Assembly (NCBI GenBank): GCA_016934955.1
Contig: JAFGRY010000040.1
Span: 1 to 64,000 of the forward strand
DNA length: 64,000 nt
Direction: 5' to 3'
DNA from: a bacterium
GTDB taxonomy: Bacteria; Zhuqueibacterota; QNDG01; JAGLOF01
Shown here: piece after piece, positions 51,875 to 60,893 of the stretch
How the letters are laid out: each line of letters starts with the position of its first letter
Position numbering within the stretch: the stretch's first letter is position 1
Position numbers and translations under genes: made by a program
The notes under the pieces: generated by a model
The model's database searches: none
What the model was told of the DNA's origin: nothing
The model's input: only the letters and a program-made list of their open reading frames with translations

Positions 51875-53017
51875 CTATTGATTCAGAATGACCCGTGCCG
51901 GATCCTCGGTGACCGCGGTGACAATCGGAACGAGAATACTCAAAATCGTCACCGCCGGCACATAGATCAGGGCCCGGACCAGAATGAGAAAATCCGGACC
52001 GAGAATACCGGGTGTCACGGTAAATATATGCGGGCCCCAGGTAAAAGCGAGCAGGGTCCCGAGGACAAATCCCGCTGCCGCCCCCAGCAGGGCCATGACT
52101 ATTCCTCTGACCAGAAAGAGGCTGATGATCCGAAAACTGCTGTATCCGAGGGCGCTGTAAATACCGATCTCGCTTTTCCGTTCCTTTACGTTCATCATGG
52201 TCAGCACGCCGACCCAGATGAAGACGGTACCCAGAATCCCCGGCAGCAGAAGGATAAAGTATTTGTCCCCCAGCCGCCGCTGCTGTTCCCGCGCCTGGGC
52301 GATGGTGGTGTTCATGATCACTTCCGCGTCCGGAAGCACCTGTTTCAGCTGTTCCCGGATCGAAGCGAGGGCATCTTCTCTCTCATCGAGGCAGAGACAC
52401 TGCAAGGCAGTGATCTCGTTGATCTGGCGGCGATGACCGCTGATCTCCTGTACATCTCCCAGAGCGGCGAATATGCGAATATCATCCATATTACCCAGTT
52501 CCGAAAGCACCTTCGCCACCCGGAACCGCCGGCCCTCGATTTCGATCATATCTTCCTGGGCGATTCCCAGTTCGGCTGCTATCGTGTGTCCGAGATAGAC
52601 CGTACCCGGAGTGATGGCGAAACTCATCCTGCTCCTGATCGCCCCGGACGGTTCCAGCTCCCTGGAGAGTCCGGTAAGCACCACGTCCATTCCCCGCCAG
52701 TGCATGCGGTAGTGCAGCGTGGCCAGCACATGGGCAAACGCCAGGTTGCTGTGCTCGAGAAACCGGTTTGCGTAGGATTCCGGCATATACCGGTCGGAAA
52801 AGCCCTCCAGCCAGAACCGGTTTATATCCGTGTCGCCGGGAACGATGCGCAGGTTGAATCCCATATCCCTGGTGAGCCGCACGGTTTCGGTGTTCGTCGC
52901 CCGCGTCACGGTGTAGAAGAGTACGTACAGGGCGGTGCCCACGGTCAGGGCCGCGCAGGCGAGGAAAAAGTTCTGTTTCCGGTGCAGGATTTCCTTCATG
53001 ATGATCGTGAAAATCAT
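51875..53017 (-). CDS. FtsX/MacB-type ABC transporter permease
   Basis: A 380-residue permease. One membrane segment lies near the N-terminus (NFFLACAALTVGTALYVLFYTVT), a ~210-residue periplasmic MacB-PCD-like domain follows, and three C-terminal segments carry the FtsX motif (VGVLTMMNVKERKSEIGIYSALGYSSFRI). The family topology of four TMs is complete. ATG 53017 overlaps the stop of the upstream gene (ATGA). Confidence 0.92.
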   Translation of the reverse strand: MIFTIIMKEILHRKQNFFLACAALTVGTALYVLFYTVTRATNTETVRLTRDMGFNLRIVPGDTDINRFWLEGFSDRYMPESYANRFLEHSNLAFAHVLATLHYRMHWRGMDVVLTGLSRELEPSGAIRSRMSFAITPGTVYLGHTIAAELGIAQEDMIEIEGRRFRVAKVLSELGNMDDIRIFAALGDVQEISGHRRQINEITALQCLCLDEREDALASIREQLKQVLPDAEVIMNTTIAQAREQQRRLGDKYFILLLPGILGTVFIWVGVLTMMNVKERKSEIGIYSALGYSSFRIISLFLVRGIVMALLGAAAGFVLGTLLAFTWGPHIFTVTPGILGPDFLILVRALIYVPAVTILSILVPIVTAVTEDPARVILNQ

Positions 53018-54144
53018 AGGCTCGTCTTTCTTTTTCTGATTATGTAGATGAGGGCTGCGGCCCCCAGGACCAGGGCTACTCCCCCGGCCGCCACTTTACG
53101 GGTGATGCGCGTGAGAAACAGCGCGTTGTCTTCGATGTGGTGGATGGTCTCCCGGGATGTATCTTCGGCGGCGCTCTCAAGGATATTCGTACGGAGCGGA
53201 TCGGCCGGGCGGCCGGGAGCGGCCCGGAACCCGATGATCCGGCTCATTTCCGCTTTTACCCGGGGGTGTTCCACATCGAAACCGAGCATCGCCGCCAGCT
53301 CCTCCTGTTCCCGAAACCCCCATTTCAGGGGTGCCATGGGACCCAGTTTCCAGGATTGGTCCAGACCGCATTCGCAGTCGGCGCCCACCACCGAGAGCAG
53401 ATTAAGAAGCGTCTCCTGAGTAATGTCGGGACCGCTGATGACCGGGCCCATACGGCGGGCCCGTCCGTAGAGCACCGCGGCCTGCGGCGCGCGGCTGCGG
53501 CTGTCCATTCCCAGGCTCCAGAGCAGCACCGATTCAGCTTCCTTCCTGTTGACGGGGATGGTAATCACCGGAATGCCCTCACGCACCTCTTTGGGCAGCA
53601 GCTCCCGCATCCCGCTGAACCGCTTCACCGCGGATGCGGCGGCCTGCTCCGGAATGGTGCCGGAGGCCCGCTCATCCCCTTCCAGGATGAGGATGACGGC
53701 AAACGACCGGACCAGTTCCTGCCGTATCCTCTCCCGTACCAGGGATCCGGCGGCCTGTTCCAGGAGCGACCAGATGATCGCCCTGAATCCCTTGCCCTCC
53801 CCGGGCGACATGGTAAGCCACCTTCCATCCGGGGAGACGAGGGCTCCCGCCGGCAGAGAAGCCCCGGATGCCTCCAGCCAGGTCCCTACGCTGCTGTCCG
53901 CCTGCGCCCTCATGATCAGCGACGCCTCGATGTTGCTGTTCAGCAGCAGCGCCCGGCTGACTGCTTCGAACTCCGCCCGCTCTTCTGCCGTCGCCTCCCG
54001 GTCAAGGACAAGATAGAGCCGGTACGGCCCCTCCGCCAGATCGGTGTACCCGATCTCCCTCACCGTGTAGCGGCAGGCATGGGCCGGAAGCAGCGGGAGG
54101 AGCAGTGCCGCTGATAAAAATCTGTATTTTAAAAGTTTGCTCAT
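53014..54144 (-). CDS. Exported membrane-anchored protein of unknown function, companion of the ABC transporter
   Basis: A 376-residue protein I do not recognise. It has a signal peptide (~1-23, LLPAHAC) and a C-terminal membrane segment (~349-368, VAAGGVALVLGAAALIYII) followed by RKRKTS, so the bulk is outside with a short cytoplasmic tail. The ectodomain includes YRLYLVLDREATAEERAEFEAVSRALLLNSNIEASLI and RSFAVILILEGDERASG, suggesting two thioredoxin-like or alpha/beta repeats. ADCECGLD holds two cysteines. A stop-start overlap with the FtsX-type permease implies it works with that transporter, perhaps as a periplasmic sensor or substrate receptor. Confidence 0.75.
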   Translation of the reverse strand: MSKLLKYRFLSAALLLPLLPAHACRYTVREIGYTDLAEGPYRLYLVLDREATAEERAEFEAVSRALLLNSNIEASLIMRAQADSSVGTWLEASGASLPAGALVSPDGRWLTMSPGEGKGFRAIIWSLLEQAAGSLVRERIRQELVRSFAVILILEGDERASGTIPEQAAASAVKRFSGMRELLPKEVREGIPVITIPVNRKEAESVLLWSLGMDSRSRAPQAAVLYGRARRMGPVISGPDITQETLLNLLSVVGADCECGLDQSWKLGPMAPLKWGFREQEELAAMLGFDVEHPRVKAEMSRIIGFRAAPGRPADPLRTNILESAAEDTSRETIHHIEDNALFLTRITRKVAAGGVALVLGAAALIYIIRKRKTSL

Positions 54145-54360
54145 AGGTCAAATATCTACTCATTCCACCTTGTGACAAGGTAATATTAGCCGTTTCAAAT
54201 CACTTTAGCACTTCAAAGAAAATATATCCTTTATATAAAATAGTATATTATATTTTCCCCTCTTTTGCTCAGTCTTTTTTCGTTTCTTCCGCGTCTTTCG
54301 TTGGCCCATTTCAGGGCGGCGGGGCCGGGTTCTGTCTCCTGTCTGCCGCCTCCTGTATCC
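54145..54360. repeat. Intergenic region with AT-rich segment and dispersed 3' element
   Basis: 54,185-54,260 is very AT-rich (ttatataaaatagtatatta). Bases 54,275-54,355 carry the second copy of the dispersed element (ttttcgtttcttccgcgtct, then cagggcggcggggccgggtt and tgtctcctg), ending next to the stop codon of the sulfatase gene at 54361. No gene is seen. Confidence 0.6.
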
Positions 54361-55893
54361 TTATCTTTCGGGATAATTAGGCCCGTACACCATCCCCTGC
54401 TTTCGAATCTGCAGCCGTCCGTTCTTCACCCACTCGTCTCCCCGTTCGGACAGATGACGGACCATTCTCTGCCGCCAGAGCTTCAGAGTCCCCGCCCATT
54501 CCGGCTTACCGGACAATTGGGTCAGCTCCCCGGGATCGTTCTCAAGATCGAAGAGCTGTTCTTCTCCGGTCGGGAAGAAATAGATGTATTTGATCTTTCC
54601 GTCGGTGAGGGCGCACCAGTAATTTTCAGGAATGTAACAGGTCGAATGTTCCAGATCAATGTACTCGCGCCAGGAAGCGCCGGGATTCCTCACCAGCCGC
54701 AAGAGGCTGGCGCCATCCATGTCCGACGGTATCTCCCTGCCGGCGGCATCGAGAAAGGTGGGCAGCACATCCCGCAGTTCCACCGGGCTGGGCAGCCGGC
54801 CGCCCCGTTTCACGCTCGTTTCCATTCCCTGCGGCCATTTCATGATAAACGGTATGTGAGCCGATCCTTCATAAGCGTAGGTCTTGCGCCAGTGACAATG
54901 ATCGCCGAGCATGTCGCCGTGATCGGCGGTGAACATGATGAGTGAGTTCCCGTACATGCCCCGCCGTTTCAGTTCCCAGATAATCTTCCCTATCTGCTCG
55001 TCGATAAAAGTGATATTCGCATAGTAGTGCCGACGGGAATTGACGGCGTGGGCGGTTCCGAAATCGCCGAATGCCGCATCCCTCGTGTCCGGGAAATCGG
55101 CGAATCCGGCACACCAGTCTCCCCGGTAAGGAATCGGAATATCGGTCTCCCGGTACATATCAAGAAACCGCTGGGGAGGATCGTAGGGGCTGTGGGGTCG
55201 GGCGAAGGAGACCTTGAGCAGCAGGGGCTGGTTCAGGTTGTAGTTGCGGATAAATTCCACAGCGGTCCTGCCGGTCCAGGCGGTCGGGTGCAGCTGCTCA
55301 TCCAGGGCGTAGACCCCGGCCTGGTGCTCGTTCCAGCCGATGCCGGTGGCATCGGGGTCGAGCCCCGGGGCCTGCAGATGGAACCAGTCATGGTAATCGC
55401 TGACGAATCCCTCCGTCTCCACCCGGCCGCTCTCGTCCACCAGGGTGCCGTGGAACCCGTGGGTCGTCTTCTGGGGATACCAGTGCATCTTGCCTATTCC
55501 GAATGTATAGTATCCGGCCTCCCGCAGCATGCGGGGCAGTTCATAGCGATAACGGCCGGCGACACGGCCGTAGCCGAGCATGCCGTGGTGCCAGGGCGAC
55601 AATCCGGTGAGCAGCCCCGAGCGGGCCGGCGTGCAGCTTGGAGTCGCGGTGTAGCCGCAGCTGAACACTGCCCCGTCAGCGGCCAGGGAATCGATGTAGG
55701 GGGTCTTGATCGCCTCGTTGCCCATGCAGCCGAGACAGTCGCCCCGGTGCTGGTCGGTCATTATGTAAATGATGTGAGGCTGTGTTCCGCTGTAGGGATT
55801 CTCCTTCGCCACCCGGCATCGCACCCCCCCCAGCACCGCGCCCGCGGACGCCAGGGCGGAGGTTCTTAAGAAATCGCGTCGGGAAAAGAACAT
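54361..55893 (-). CDS. Type I sulfatase, Tat-exported
   Basis: A 510-residue sulfatase. Tat motif SRRDFLRTSA opens the protein, with a hydrophobic h-region up to GGVRC (Cys26). The formylglycine site is Cys87 in SCTPARSGLLTG (canonical CxPxR). MTDQHRGD (46-52), GKMHWYP and MFTADHGDMLGDH are other sulfatase signatures. It lacks the F5/8-like domain of the other sulfatase here. A formylglycine-generating enzyme or anaerobic maturase must be encoded elsewhere. It probably removes sulfate from a carbohydrate in the periplasm. GAGGAAAACTG precedes ATG 55893. Confidence 0.93.
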   Translation of the reverse strand: MFFSRRDFLRTSALASAGAVLGGVRCRVAKENPYSGTQPHIIYIMTDQHRGDCLGCMGNEAIKTPYIDSLAADGAVFSCGYTATPSCTPARSGLLTGLSPWHHGMLGYGRVAGRYRYELPRMLREAGYYTFGIGKMHWYPQKTTHGFHGTLVDESGRVETEGFVSDYHDWFHLQAPGLDPDATGIGWNEHQAGVYALDEQLHPTAWTGRTAVEFIRNYNLNQPLLLKVSFARPHSPYDPPQRFLDMYRETDIPIPYRGDWCAGFADFPDTRDAAFGDFGTAHAVNSRRHYYANITFIDEQIGKIIWELKRRGMYGNSLIMFTADHGDMLGDHCHWRKTYAYEGSAHIPFIMKWPQGMETSVKRGGRLPSPVELRDVLPTFLDAAGREIPSDMDGASLLRLVRNPGASWREYIDLEHSTCYIPENYWCALTDGKIKYIYFFPTGEEQLFDLENDPGELTQLSGKPEWAGTLKLWRQRMVRHLSERGDEWVKNGRLQIRKQGMVYGPNYPER

Positions 55894-56019
55894 CAGTTTT
55901 CCTCAATATTAAAATCTGTGGTGATAATTGGATGCCAGACACGCCACTGGGCAATAGTATACATGTCATCGTCATGTATCTTCCGTCCCCATCACCCCGC
56001 CCATACGTCTCCAACGAAA

Positions 56020-56132
56020 AGCTCAAAAGACACGAAAAACTTCAATTCCCATATTACTTCCGTGATTTTCGTTTCTTTCGTTGGAGTCTGCCGGGGAGGG
56101 GGAGCCGGGTTTTGTCTCCGGTCTCCGGATTT
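56020..56132. repeat. Third copy of the dispersed 3' element
   Basis: The segment attttcgtttctttcgttgg (about 56,066-56,085), followed by ccggggaggggg, gagccgggttttgtctccgg, matches the elements at 45,065-45,135 and 54,275-54,355. It directly adjoins the stop codon of the ROK gene at 56133. A preceding aaaagacacgaaaaacttc is the kind of gacacgaaa motif often repeated in such elements. Confidence 0.6.
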
Positions 56133-57347
56133 TTAAACAAACGCCTTCGGATTCAAATGCTCCACCTCGAACAGGTCCCTGGCGGCCAGCACTCCCACGC
56201 CCAGGGCGCCGGAACGGTGTCCCAGCCGTGACAGGGCGAACGCGACATTGTCATTGACGTGATCCATGGAATAGCGCCTGGCCGCCTCCACCGCCGTGTT
56301 GAAAAAGAACTCGGCCCGGGAGATGCGGCCGCCGAGAATGATCAGTTCCGGGTTGAACAGGTTGATCACCTGCCCGAGGCCGTAGCCGAGCTTTTGCGCC
56401 GCATTCACAATGATTGTTTTACAGAGCTCATCTCCGCCCGCGGCAGCCTCCACGATCATCTTCGCGTCCGGGCCTTCAGGCCGGTTCCGGCACACCTCAT
56501 GAAGGGCCGTACTTTCCCCGGCCATCATGGCGGCTGCGGCGGCGGCAGCTATCGACTGGCCGGAGGCATAGGTTTCCAGGCATCCCTGGTTACCGCAGTA
56601 ACAGGGATTCCCGTTCGGTTCGACCTGCAGGTGGCCGAATTCCCCCGCGTAGCCGTCGTTCCCGTAATAGACGCGGCCGTTGGAGATGATGCCCATACCC
56701 AGACCCCAGCCCACGTTGACGCAGAGCACGTTCCGCCGGCCCTTGGCGCCGCCGAACCAGAGCTCTCCCAGGGCCATGGCCTTGACATCGTGCTCGATGT
56801 GCACGGGCTTCCCGAACCGTTCCGTCAGCACCTGCCGCAGGGGCCCTTCTTCGAAATTGAAATAGGAATGGCTCATTCCCCGGACTCCCTGGACAATACC
56901 CGGTAACGAAACCCCCAGACCCAGGACCCTGTCCCAGTCAACCCCGGCGCCGCCCAGAATATCCTGTATTTCCTGATGAAGGGTATTGACAATGGCGGGA
57001 TCGTTGCTCAATTTCACCGATTTTCTCCGTTCGTCCGCGACAATGTTCTGCGCCAGATCGAGCAGGACGAAATTGGTATTGACCCGTCCGATATCGATGC
57101 CGAGAATATAGCCCGCTTCTCCCTTCAGCCGCACCTGGGAGGGCGGGCGTCCGACCTGGGAATGATACTCCTGCTCGACATCGAGAAGCATGCCCTCTTC
57201 TTTGAGTGACTGTACCAGGGAGATCACCACCGGCAGGCTGATGCCGGTGATATTTTTCAGATCTGAAAATGACAGGGTACCATGATCGAGGAGAGCCCGC
57301 AGAATGAGATTGCGGCGGATGCGGTTTTTTTGTTTGACCTTCCCCAT
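56133..57347 (-). CDS. ROK-family transcriptional regulator/sugar kinase
   Basis: A 404-residue ROK protein. The N-terminal winged helix (KQKNRIRRNLILRALLDHGTLSFSDLKNITGISLPVVISLVQSLKEEGML) marks it as a NagC/XylR-type regulator. GYILGIDIGRVNTNFVLLDLAQN begins the ROK fold, and GHLQVEPNGNPCYCGNQGCLETYASG is the zinc site (His plus three Cys). The kinase aspartate region HIEHDVKAMALGE is kept, with Asp in IEHD as expected. It probably represses or activates sugar-use genes in response to a HexNAc or galactose derivative. ATG 57347 (MGKVKQKN) is preferred; the frame remains open to GTG 57437 next to the kinase stop. Confidence 0.9.
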   Translation of the reverse strand: MGKVKQKNRIRRNLILRALLDHGTLSFSDLKNITGISLPVVISLVQSLKEEGMLLDVEQEYHSQVGRPPSQVRLKGEAGYILGIDIGRVNTNFVLLDLAQNIVADERRKSVKLSNDPAIVNTLHQEIQDILGGAGVDWDRVLGLGVSLPGIVQGVRGMSHSYFNFEEGPLRQVLTERFGKPVHIEHDVKAMALGELWFGGAKGRRNVLCVNVGWGLGMGIISNGRVYYGNDGYAGEFGHLQVEPNGNPCYCGNQGCLETYASGQSIAAAAAAAMMAGESTALHEVCRNRPEGPDAKMIVEAAAGGDELCKTIIVNAAQKLGYGLGQVINLFNPELIILGGRISRAEFFFNTAVEAARRYSMDHVNDNVAFALSRLGHRSGALGVGVLAARDLFEVEHLNPKAFV

Positions 57348-57440
57348 AGCACCTGAGCCATTGATAAACGGATAGCGGGTATCCGGGACAGGATGGATCA
57401 GAAGCGTCGGTGCCAGCCGTACCTGAGCGGCGGTCACTGC

Positions 57441-58514
57441 CTAACGAACCGTAACGCCCTCTCCCGGTTGTATAATATAGGCTTTTCCGCCGGCTTTTTC
57501 AATGGCTTCCGCAACTTTTTCCGGTTTATCGGGCGCGTAGGCGAACATGCAGCCCCCGCCGCCTGATCCGTTTATTTTGCCGCCGAAGGCACCGGCCCCG
57601 AGAGCCGCCTCGAGCATCCGGTCAATCTTGGGTGTGGAAATATGAAGGATATCGCGCAGAATATGGTGATGCTGGTTGAGCAGTTCACCGATACGGCGGT
57701 GGTCGGTGGTATCCGCTTCCAGTACCAGTTTCGCCTCCCGGGTGAGCGCGTGATTCACCACGGTCCCCTTGAGCAGTTCCATCTGGGCGGAAGAAAGGTG
57801 CTGGCTGTAGCGGTAGAGCTCCTCGACTCTCGTTTCGCGCAGGGAAAATGCTTTATACCATTTGACCAGATGATCAACAATCTCCAGTACCGGCTCCTTG
57901 ACCCGTGCCAGGATCGTCTTGGTCTCTTTCGGCTCCCCCGAATCCCCCAGGACAAACGTACCCAGCGATGCACCGAGCGCGGTAACCGTGGTTTCGGGAA
58001 AAAAATCGAGGTAGATCACCCCTCCCATGGCCGTCGAATAATGATCCATCATGCCGCCGGGCTCTCTGAACTCGGTCACTTCCGCCGCGTGGGCCAGCCG
58101 GGCCACTTCCATGGGATCACACTCCGGACATTCGTCCGCCAGCTCCATGAGAAAACGGATCCAGGCCACCATCAGGGCCGAGGAGCTGGATGTACCGGAA
58201 TTGATGGGTATATCACCCCGTACGGTGCAGTCGGCCCCGTGTCTGAACCGGATTCCGTGCCGCAGCAGCAGATTGACCGCGCTGCGGTTGTAGTCCCGTT
58301 CCCTGATATAGGCCTGCTCCTCAGCAAGTGAGAAGCTGTCCGATGATTGGATATCGGGCAGCTCGAGATTGACGGTCATGTCATCTCTTGCGTAGCCCTT
58401 CACGCCGACCCTGAGGGAGATCGCGCAGGGAATGACCGGAAGATGCAGATAATCCTGATGCTCGCCGAAAAGGCAGATACGGCCCGGTGCGGAGGTTTCT
58501 ATCGGTGTGATCAT
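57441..58514 (-). CDS. GHMP-family sugar kinase, galactokinase-like
   Basis: A 357-residue kinase. SAPGRICLFGEHQDYLHLPVIPCAI (8-32) is the galactokinase-type substrate motif (APGRVNLIGEHTDY in GalK). GDIPINSGTSSSSALMVA is the phosphate-binding GHMP motif (here GTSSSSA), and INGSGGGGCMFAY the C-terminal motif. EHQDY keeps the Glu, His and Asp that bind galactose in GalK. The substrate may be galactose, N-acetylgalactosamine or a related sugar released by the neighbouring GH109 and GH27 enzymes. It lies 50-odd nt after the DUF2271-like gene and directly upstream of the ROK regulator. Confidence 0.9.
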   Translation of the reverse strand: MITPIETSAPGRICLFGEHQDYLHLPVIPCAISLRVGVKGYARDDMTVNLELPDIQSSDSFSLAEEQAYIRERDYNRSAVNLLLRHGIRFRHGADCTVRGDIPINSGTSSSSALMVAWIRFLMELADECPECDPMEVARLAHAAEVTEFREPGGMMDHYSTAMGGVIYLDFFPETTVTALGASLGTFVLGDSGEPKETKTILARVKEPVLEIVDHLVKWYKAFSLRETRVEELYRYSQHLSSAQMELLKGTVVNHALTREAKLVLEADTTDHRRIGELLNQHHHILRDILHISTPKIDRMLEAALGAGAFGGKINGSGGGGCMFAYAPDKPEKVAEAIEKAGGKAYIIQPGEGVTVR

Positions 58515-58565
58515 GCAGGCTTCCTAACTGTCTGTTCAGGATCAGGTTCCTCGGTGAGGATCCGC

Positions 58566-59270
58566 TCATTGTTCACTGCAGTGTACTTCTATATTGGTGA
58601 CCGCATCAAGCGCCGTGGTGATACCGGTCAGGTCAGCGATGATCCTGCCGGTGGCCACCCATTGATCGGACCGCCCGACGGCGTTCATTACGGCCCTGCT
58701 GCCCGGCAGCGCCGTAATGTCGCCCTCATACACAAGGGACGGCTGTCCGTTCACTTCCGGATCGGGCATGCCTGTTTCATCCCGGTAGGGGAAATCCCGG
58801 TTGAAATCGGCCGAGAGATTCACTTCCACATAGCAGCGCCACCGGGATCCCCGCTCGACCGCGGTGCTGACGCTGAAGGGACCGCCGTCGGGCGTGGCGC
58901 CGGTGACCGCGTCCAGGAGCCGCTTGAGCAGCCCCCGGGCCTGAAAGTCGCTTTTTTCCGCCCGGTGACGGTACTCCCATATGGGCAGGGCCGTGGGACA
59001 TTCAAACTTGCCCTTCCAGAGCCGTCTGCCGGCCCGGTTGGCCACCCATACCGTTCGTATCGTTCCGGTTTCGGGATGGGCGAGCCAGATCGCGATCTGG
59101 GGCGGCTCTCCGAAATTGGTCTGTTCATAGACCGATTCATGCACGGTCATGCTGAACCGCAGGCTGACCCGGTCATCGGGTACGGGACAGGTAAATGGTG
59201 CCGGGGACCGCTCCCCGGGGCCTGTCGTACCAATCGCGAGCAGGAAAAGCCCGGTCGACAATCGCTTCAT
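58566..59270 (-). CDS. Small exported protein, DUF2271-like (tentative)
   Basis: A 234-residue protein with a short signal peptide (MKRLSTGLFLLAIGTTG). The segment FGEPPQIAIWLAHPETGTIRTVWVANRAGRRLWKGKFECPTALPIWEYR resembles DUF2271 proteins (PQIAIWIEDxxGxxVRTLYVT). The rest (VERGSRWRCYVEVNLSADFNRDFPYRDETGMPDPEVNGQPSLVYEG) is similar in style to FlgD/DUF2271 envelope proteins. ATG 59270 follows the GH109-type gene stop by 7 nt with GAGGTG just upstream; the frame extends further up but inside that gene. Function is unknown; it belongs to the GH109-kinase-ROK operon. Confidence 0.7.
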   Translation of the reverse strand: MKRLSTGLFLLAIGTTGPGERSPAPFTCPVPDDRVSLRFSMTVHESVYEQTNFGEPPQIAIWLAHPETGTIRTVWVANRAGRRLWKGKFECPTALPIWEYRHRAEKSDFQARGLLKRLLDAVTGATPDGGPFSVSTAVERGSRWRCYVEVNLSADFNRDFPYRDETGMPDPEVNGQPSLVYEGDITALPGSRAVMNAVGRSDQWVATGRIIADLTGITTALDAVTNIEVHCSEQ

Positions 59271-59277
59271 CGCACCT

Positions 59278-60639
59278 CTAGACAACGATCCCGATCGGTT
59301 CCCTGGTTTTCCACATGCCCCGGGTAAAATCGGGGATCTTGACCGGTTTGCTGCCGTGGGCCACGGAGATCTCGGTAGCTTCGCTGATGGCGCTCCAGGC
59401 CGCCGCGTCATACACATCAAGGTCGGTGGGTTCACCCTTCAGGATCGCCTGAACCAGGCGGTAGTCTTCGAGATAGTCCATGCCGCCGTGCCCGGCGCCC
59501 GCCGCCTTGTCGCCCACGCTCTTCCAGAGGGGATGATCGTACTCTTCCCGGTAGTTCTCGATATCCTCCCAGCCGTGCCCTTCGGTACGGCCTTCGATGT
59601 GGATGCGGTCCGGGTAGCCCTGCACGATCCCTTTGGTGCCCTGGATCATGTCGATGCGGCTGTAGGGACGGGGCAGATTGGTATCATGGGAGAGGTAAAT
59701 GGTCCTGCCTTTCTGCGTCATGATCATGGAAGTATTGATGTCGCCCAGTTTGTAGGTTGCCTTGCTGAATTCATGATCGGGACCGAGTTTCTCTTTGGCG
59801 TACGCCTGCAGCCCGCGGCTGGGGCTGCTCATGGAGACCAGGTAGTCGAAGCGGTCGCCGCGGTTGATGTTCATGTACCAGGCGATGGGGCCGAGGCCGT
59901 GGGTGGGGTAGAGATTGCCGTTGCGCTTCATGCTGTGATACACACGCCAGTCTCCCTGGTAGAGTCCGCCCAGCTTGTAGTTGCGCAGGTCGTGCAGGTA
60001 GCCGCCCTCACCGTGCAGGATCTCGCCCAGCAGTCCCTGGCGGATCATGTTCAGCACCATCATGGCCCGGCGTTCGTAGTTGCAGTTTTCCATCATGACG
60101 CAGTGCTTGTTGTACTTCTCGGCAGTTTCCACCAGTTTCCAGCAGTCGTCGATGGTGACCGCGGCCGGCACCTCGGTGGCCGCGTGCTTGCCGTTCTCCA
60201 TGGCCGCCACGCAGACCGGCACGTGCCAGTTCCAGGGCGTGGCCGTGTAGACGAGGTCCAGGTCTTCGTTCTCGCACATGCGGATGAAATCGTATTCGCC
60301 GTTGGAGTAGCCTGCCGGTTTCGGCCGGCCCGACTGCTCGACCCATTTCTGCATCCGTTCCACTCGTTCCGGAACGAGGTCGCAGATGGCTTTGATCTCG
60401 ACGTTCTCGATGTTGATGAAGTTGCGCACGTGGCCGGAGCCCTGCATGCCGGTGCCCACGAAGCCCACGCGCAGTTTTTCCATGGGTTCGTTGGTCACGA
60501 CTGAGGGTTTGGTGGAGAGTTTCTTGCCGGTGGAGCAGGACGCCATGCCCAGTCCCGCCACGGCCAGGCCGGCCGCGCCAATGTGCAGAAAATCACGGCG
60601 GCTGACGCCCGATGCGGATGTTCCCTCTTTCTCTTTCAT
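59278..60639 (-). CDS. Gfo/Idh/MocA oxidoreductase, GH109-type NAD-dependent glycosidase
   Basis: A 453-residue exported protein. Tat motif VSRRDFLHIGAAG (12-24) and a lipobox-like MASC (Cys35). Residues ~53-170 are an NAD-binding Rossmann domain (KLRVGFVGTGMQGSGH). The segment GNLYPTHGLGPIAWYMNINRGDRFDYLVSMSSPSRG is the GH109 hallmark, seen in the alpha-N-acetylgalactosaminidase (blood-group A-cleaving) family, with the expected Tyr and His. It should cleave terminal alpha-GalNAc by an oxidation-elimination-addition mechanism using bound NAD. ATG 60639 (MKEKEG) is chosen, with AAAGGGGA about 7 nt upstream. It starts the operon GH109, DUF2271-like, GHMP kinase, ROK. Confidence 0.9.
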   Translation of the reverse strand: MKEKEGTSASGVSRRDFLHIGAAGLAVAGLGMASCSTGKKLSTKPSVVTNEPMEKLRVGFVGTGMQGSGHVRNFINIENVEIKAICDLVPERVERMQKWVEQSGRPKPAGYSNGEYDFIRMCENEDLDLVYTATPWNWHVPVCVAAMENGKHAATEVPAAVTIDDCWKLVETAEKYNKHCVMMENCNYERRAMMVLNMIRQGLLGEILHGEGGYLHDLRNYKLGGLYQGDWRVYHSMKRNGNLYPTHGLGPIAWYMNINRGDRFDYLVSMSSPSRGLQAYAKEKLGPDHEFSKATYKLGDINTSMIMTQKGRTIYLSHDTNLPRPYSRIDMIQGTKGIVQGYPDRIHIEGRTEGHGWEDIENYREEYDHPLWKSVGDKAAGAGHGGMDYLEDYRLVQAILKGEPTDLDVYDAAAWSAISEATEISVAHGSKPVKIPDFTRGMWKTREPIGIVV

Positions 60640-60893
60640 TGCCGGTCCCCTTTCTGGCTGATATTGAGAAATATGACGACAGAACTCGCTCAGGGGGAAG
60701 GATGCTAATTCCCGCGGATGGTATTCCTTAAGCATTGATAAAAATTGTATCCAACAGTTTAGCACATCGGAGGGATTTAGTCAAGAGGATATTTAAAAAA
60801 TTTTAAAAACTAGAGGAGAGAGGGAGAGCAGAGGTTAGAGGAAATCAATTTAACTCAGAGTCCTAGGAAAATTAATGGACTTAATTCTCGTTT
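60640..60893. other. Composition boundary, AT-rich spacer
   Basis: From about 60,780 the sequence turns abruptly AT-rich (tcaagaggatatttaaaaaa, tttaaaaactagaggagaga) and remains so to the window end. I see no repeat, tRNA or integrase that would mark the junction. Confidence 0.7.
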
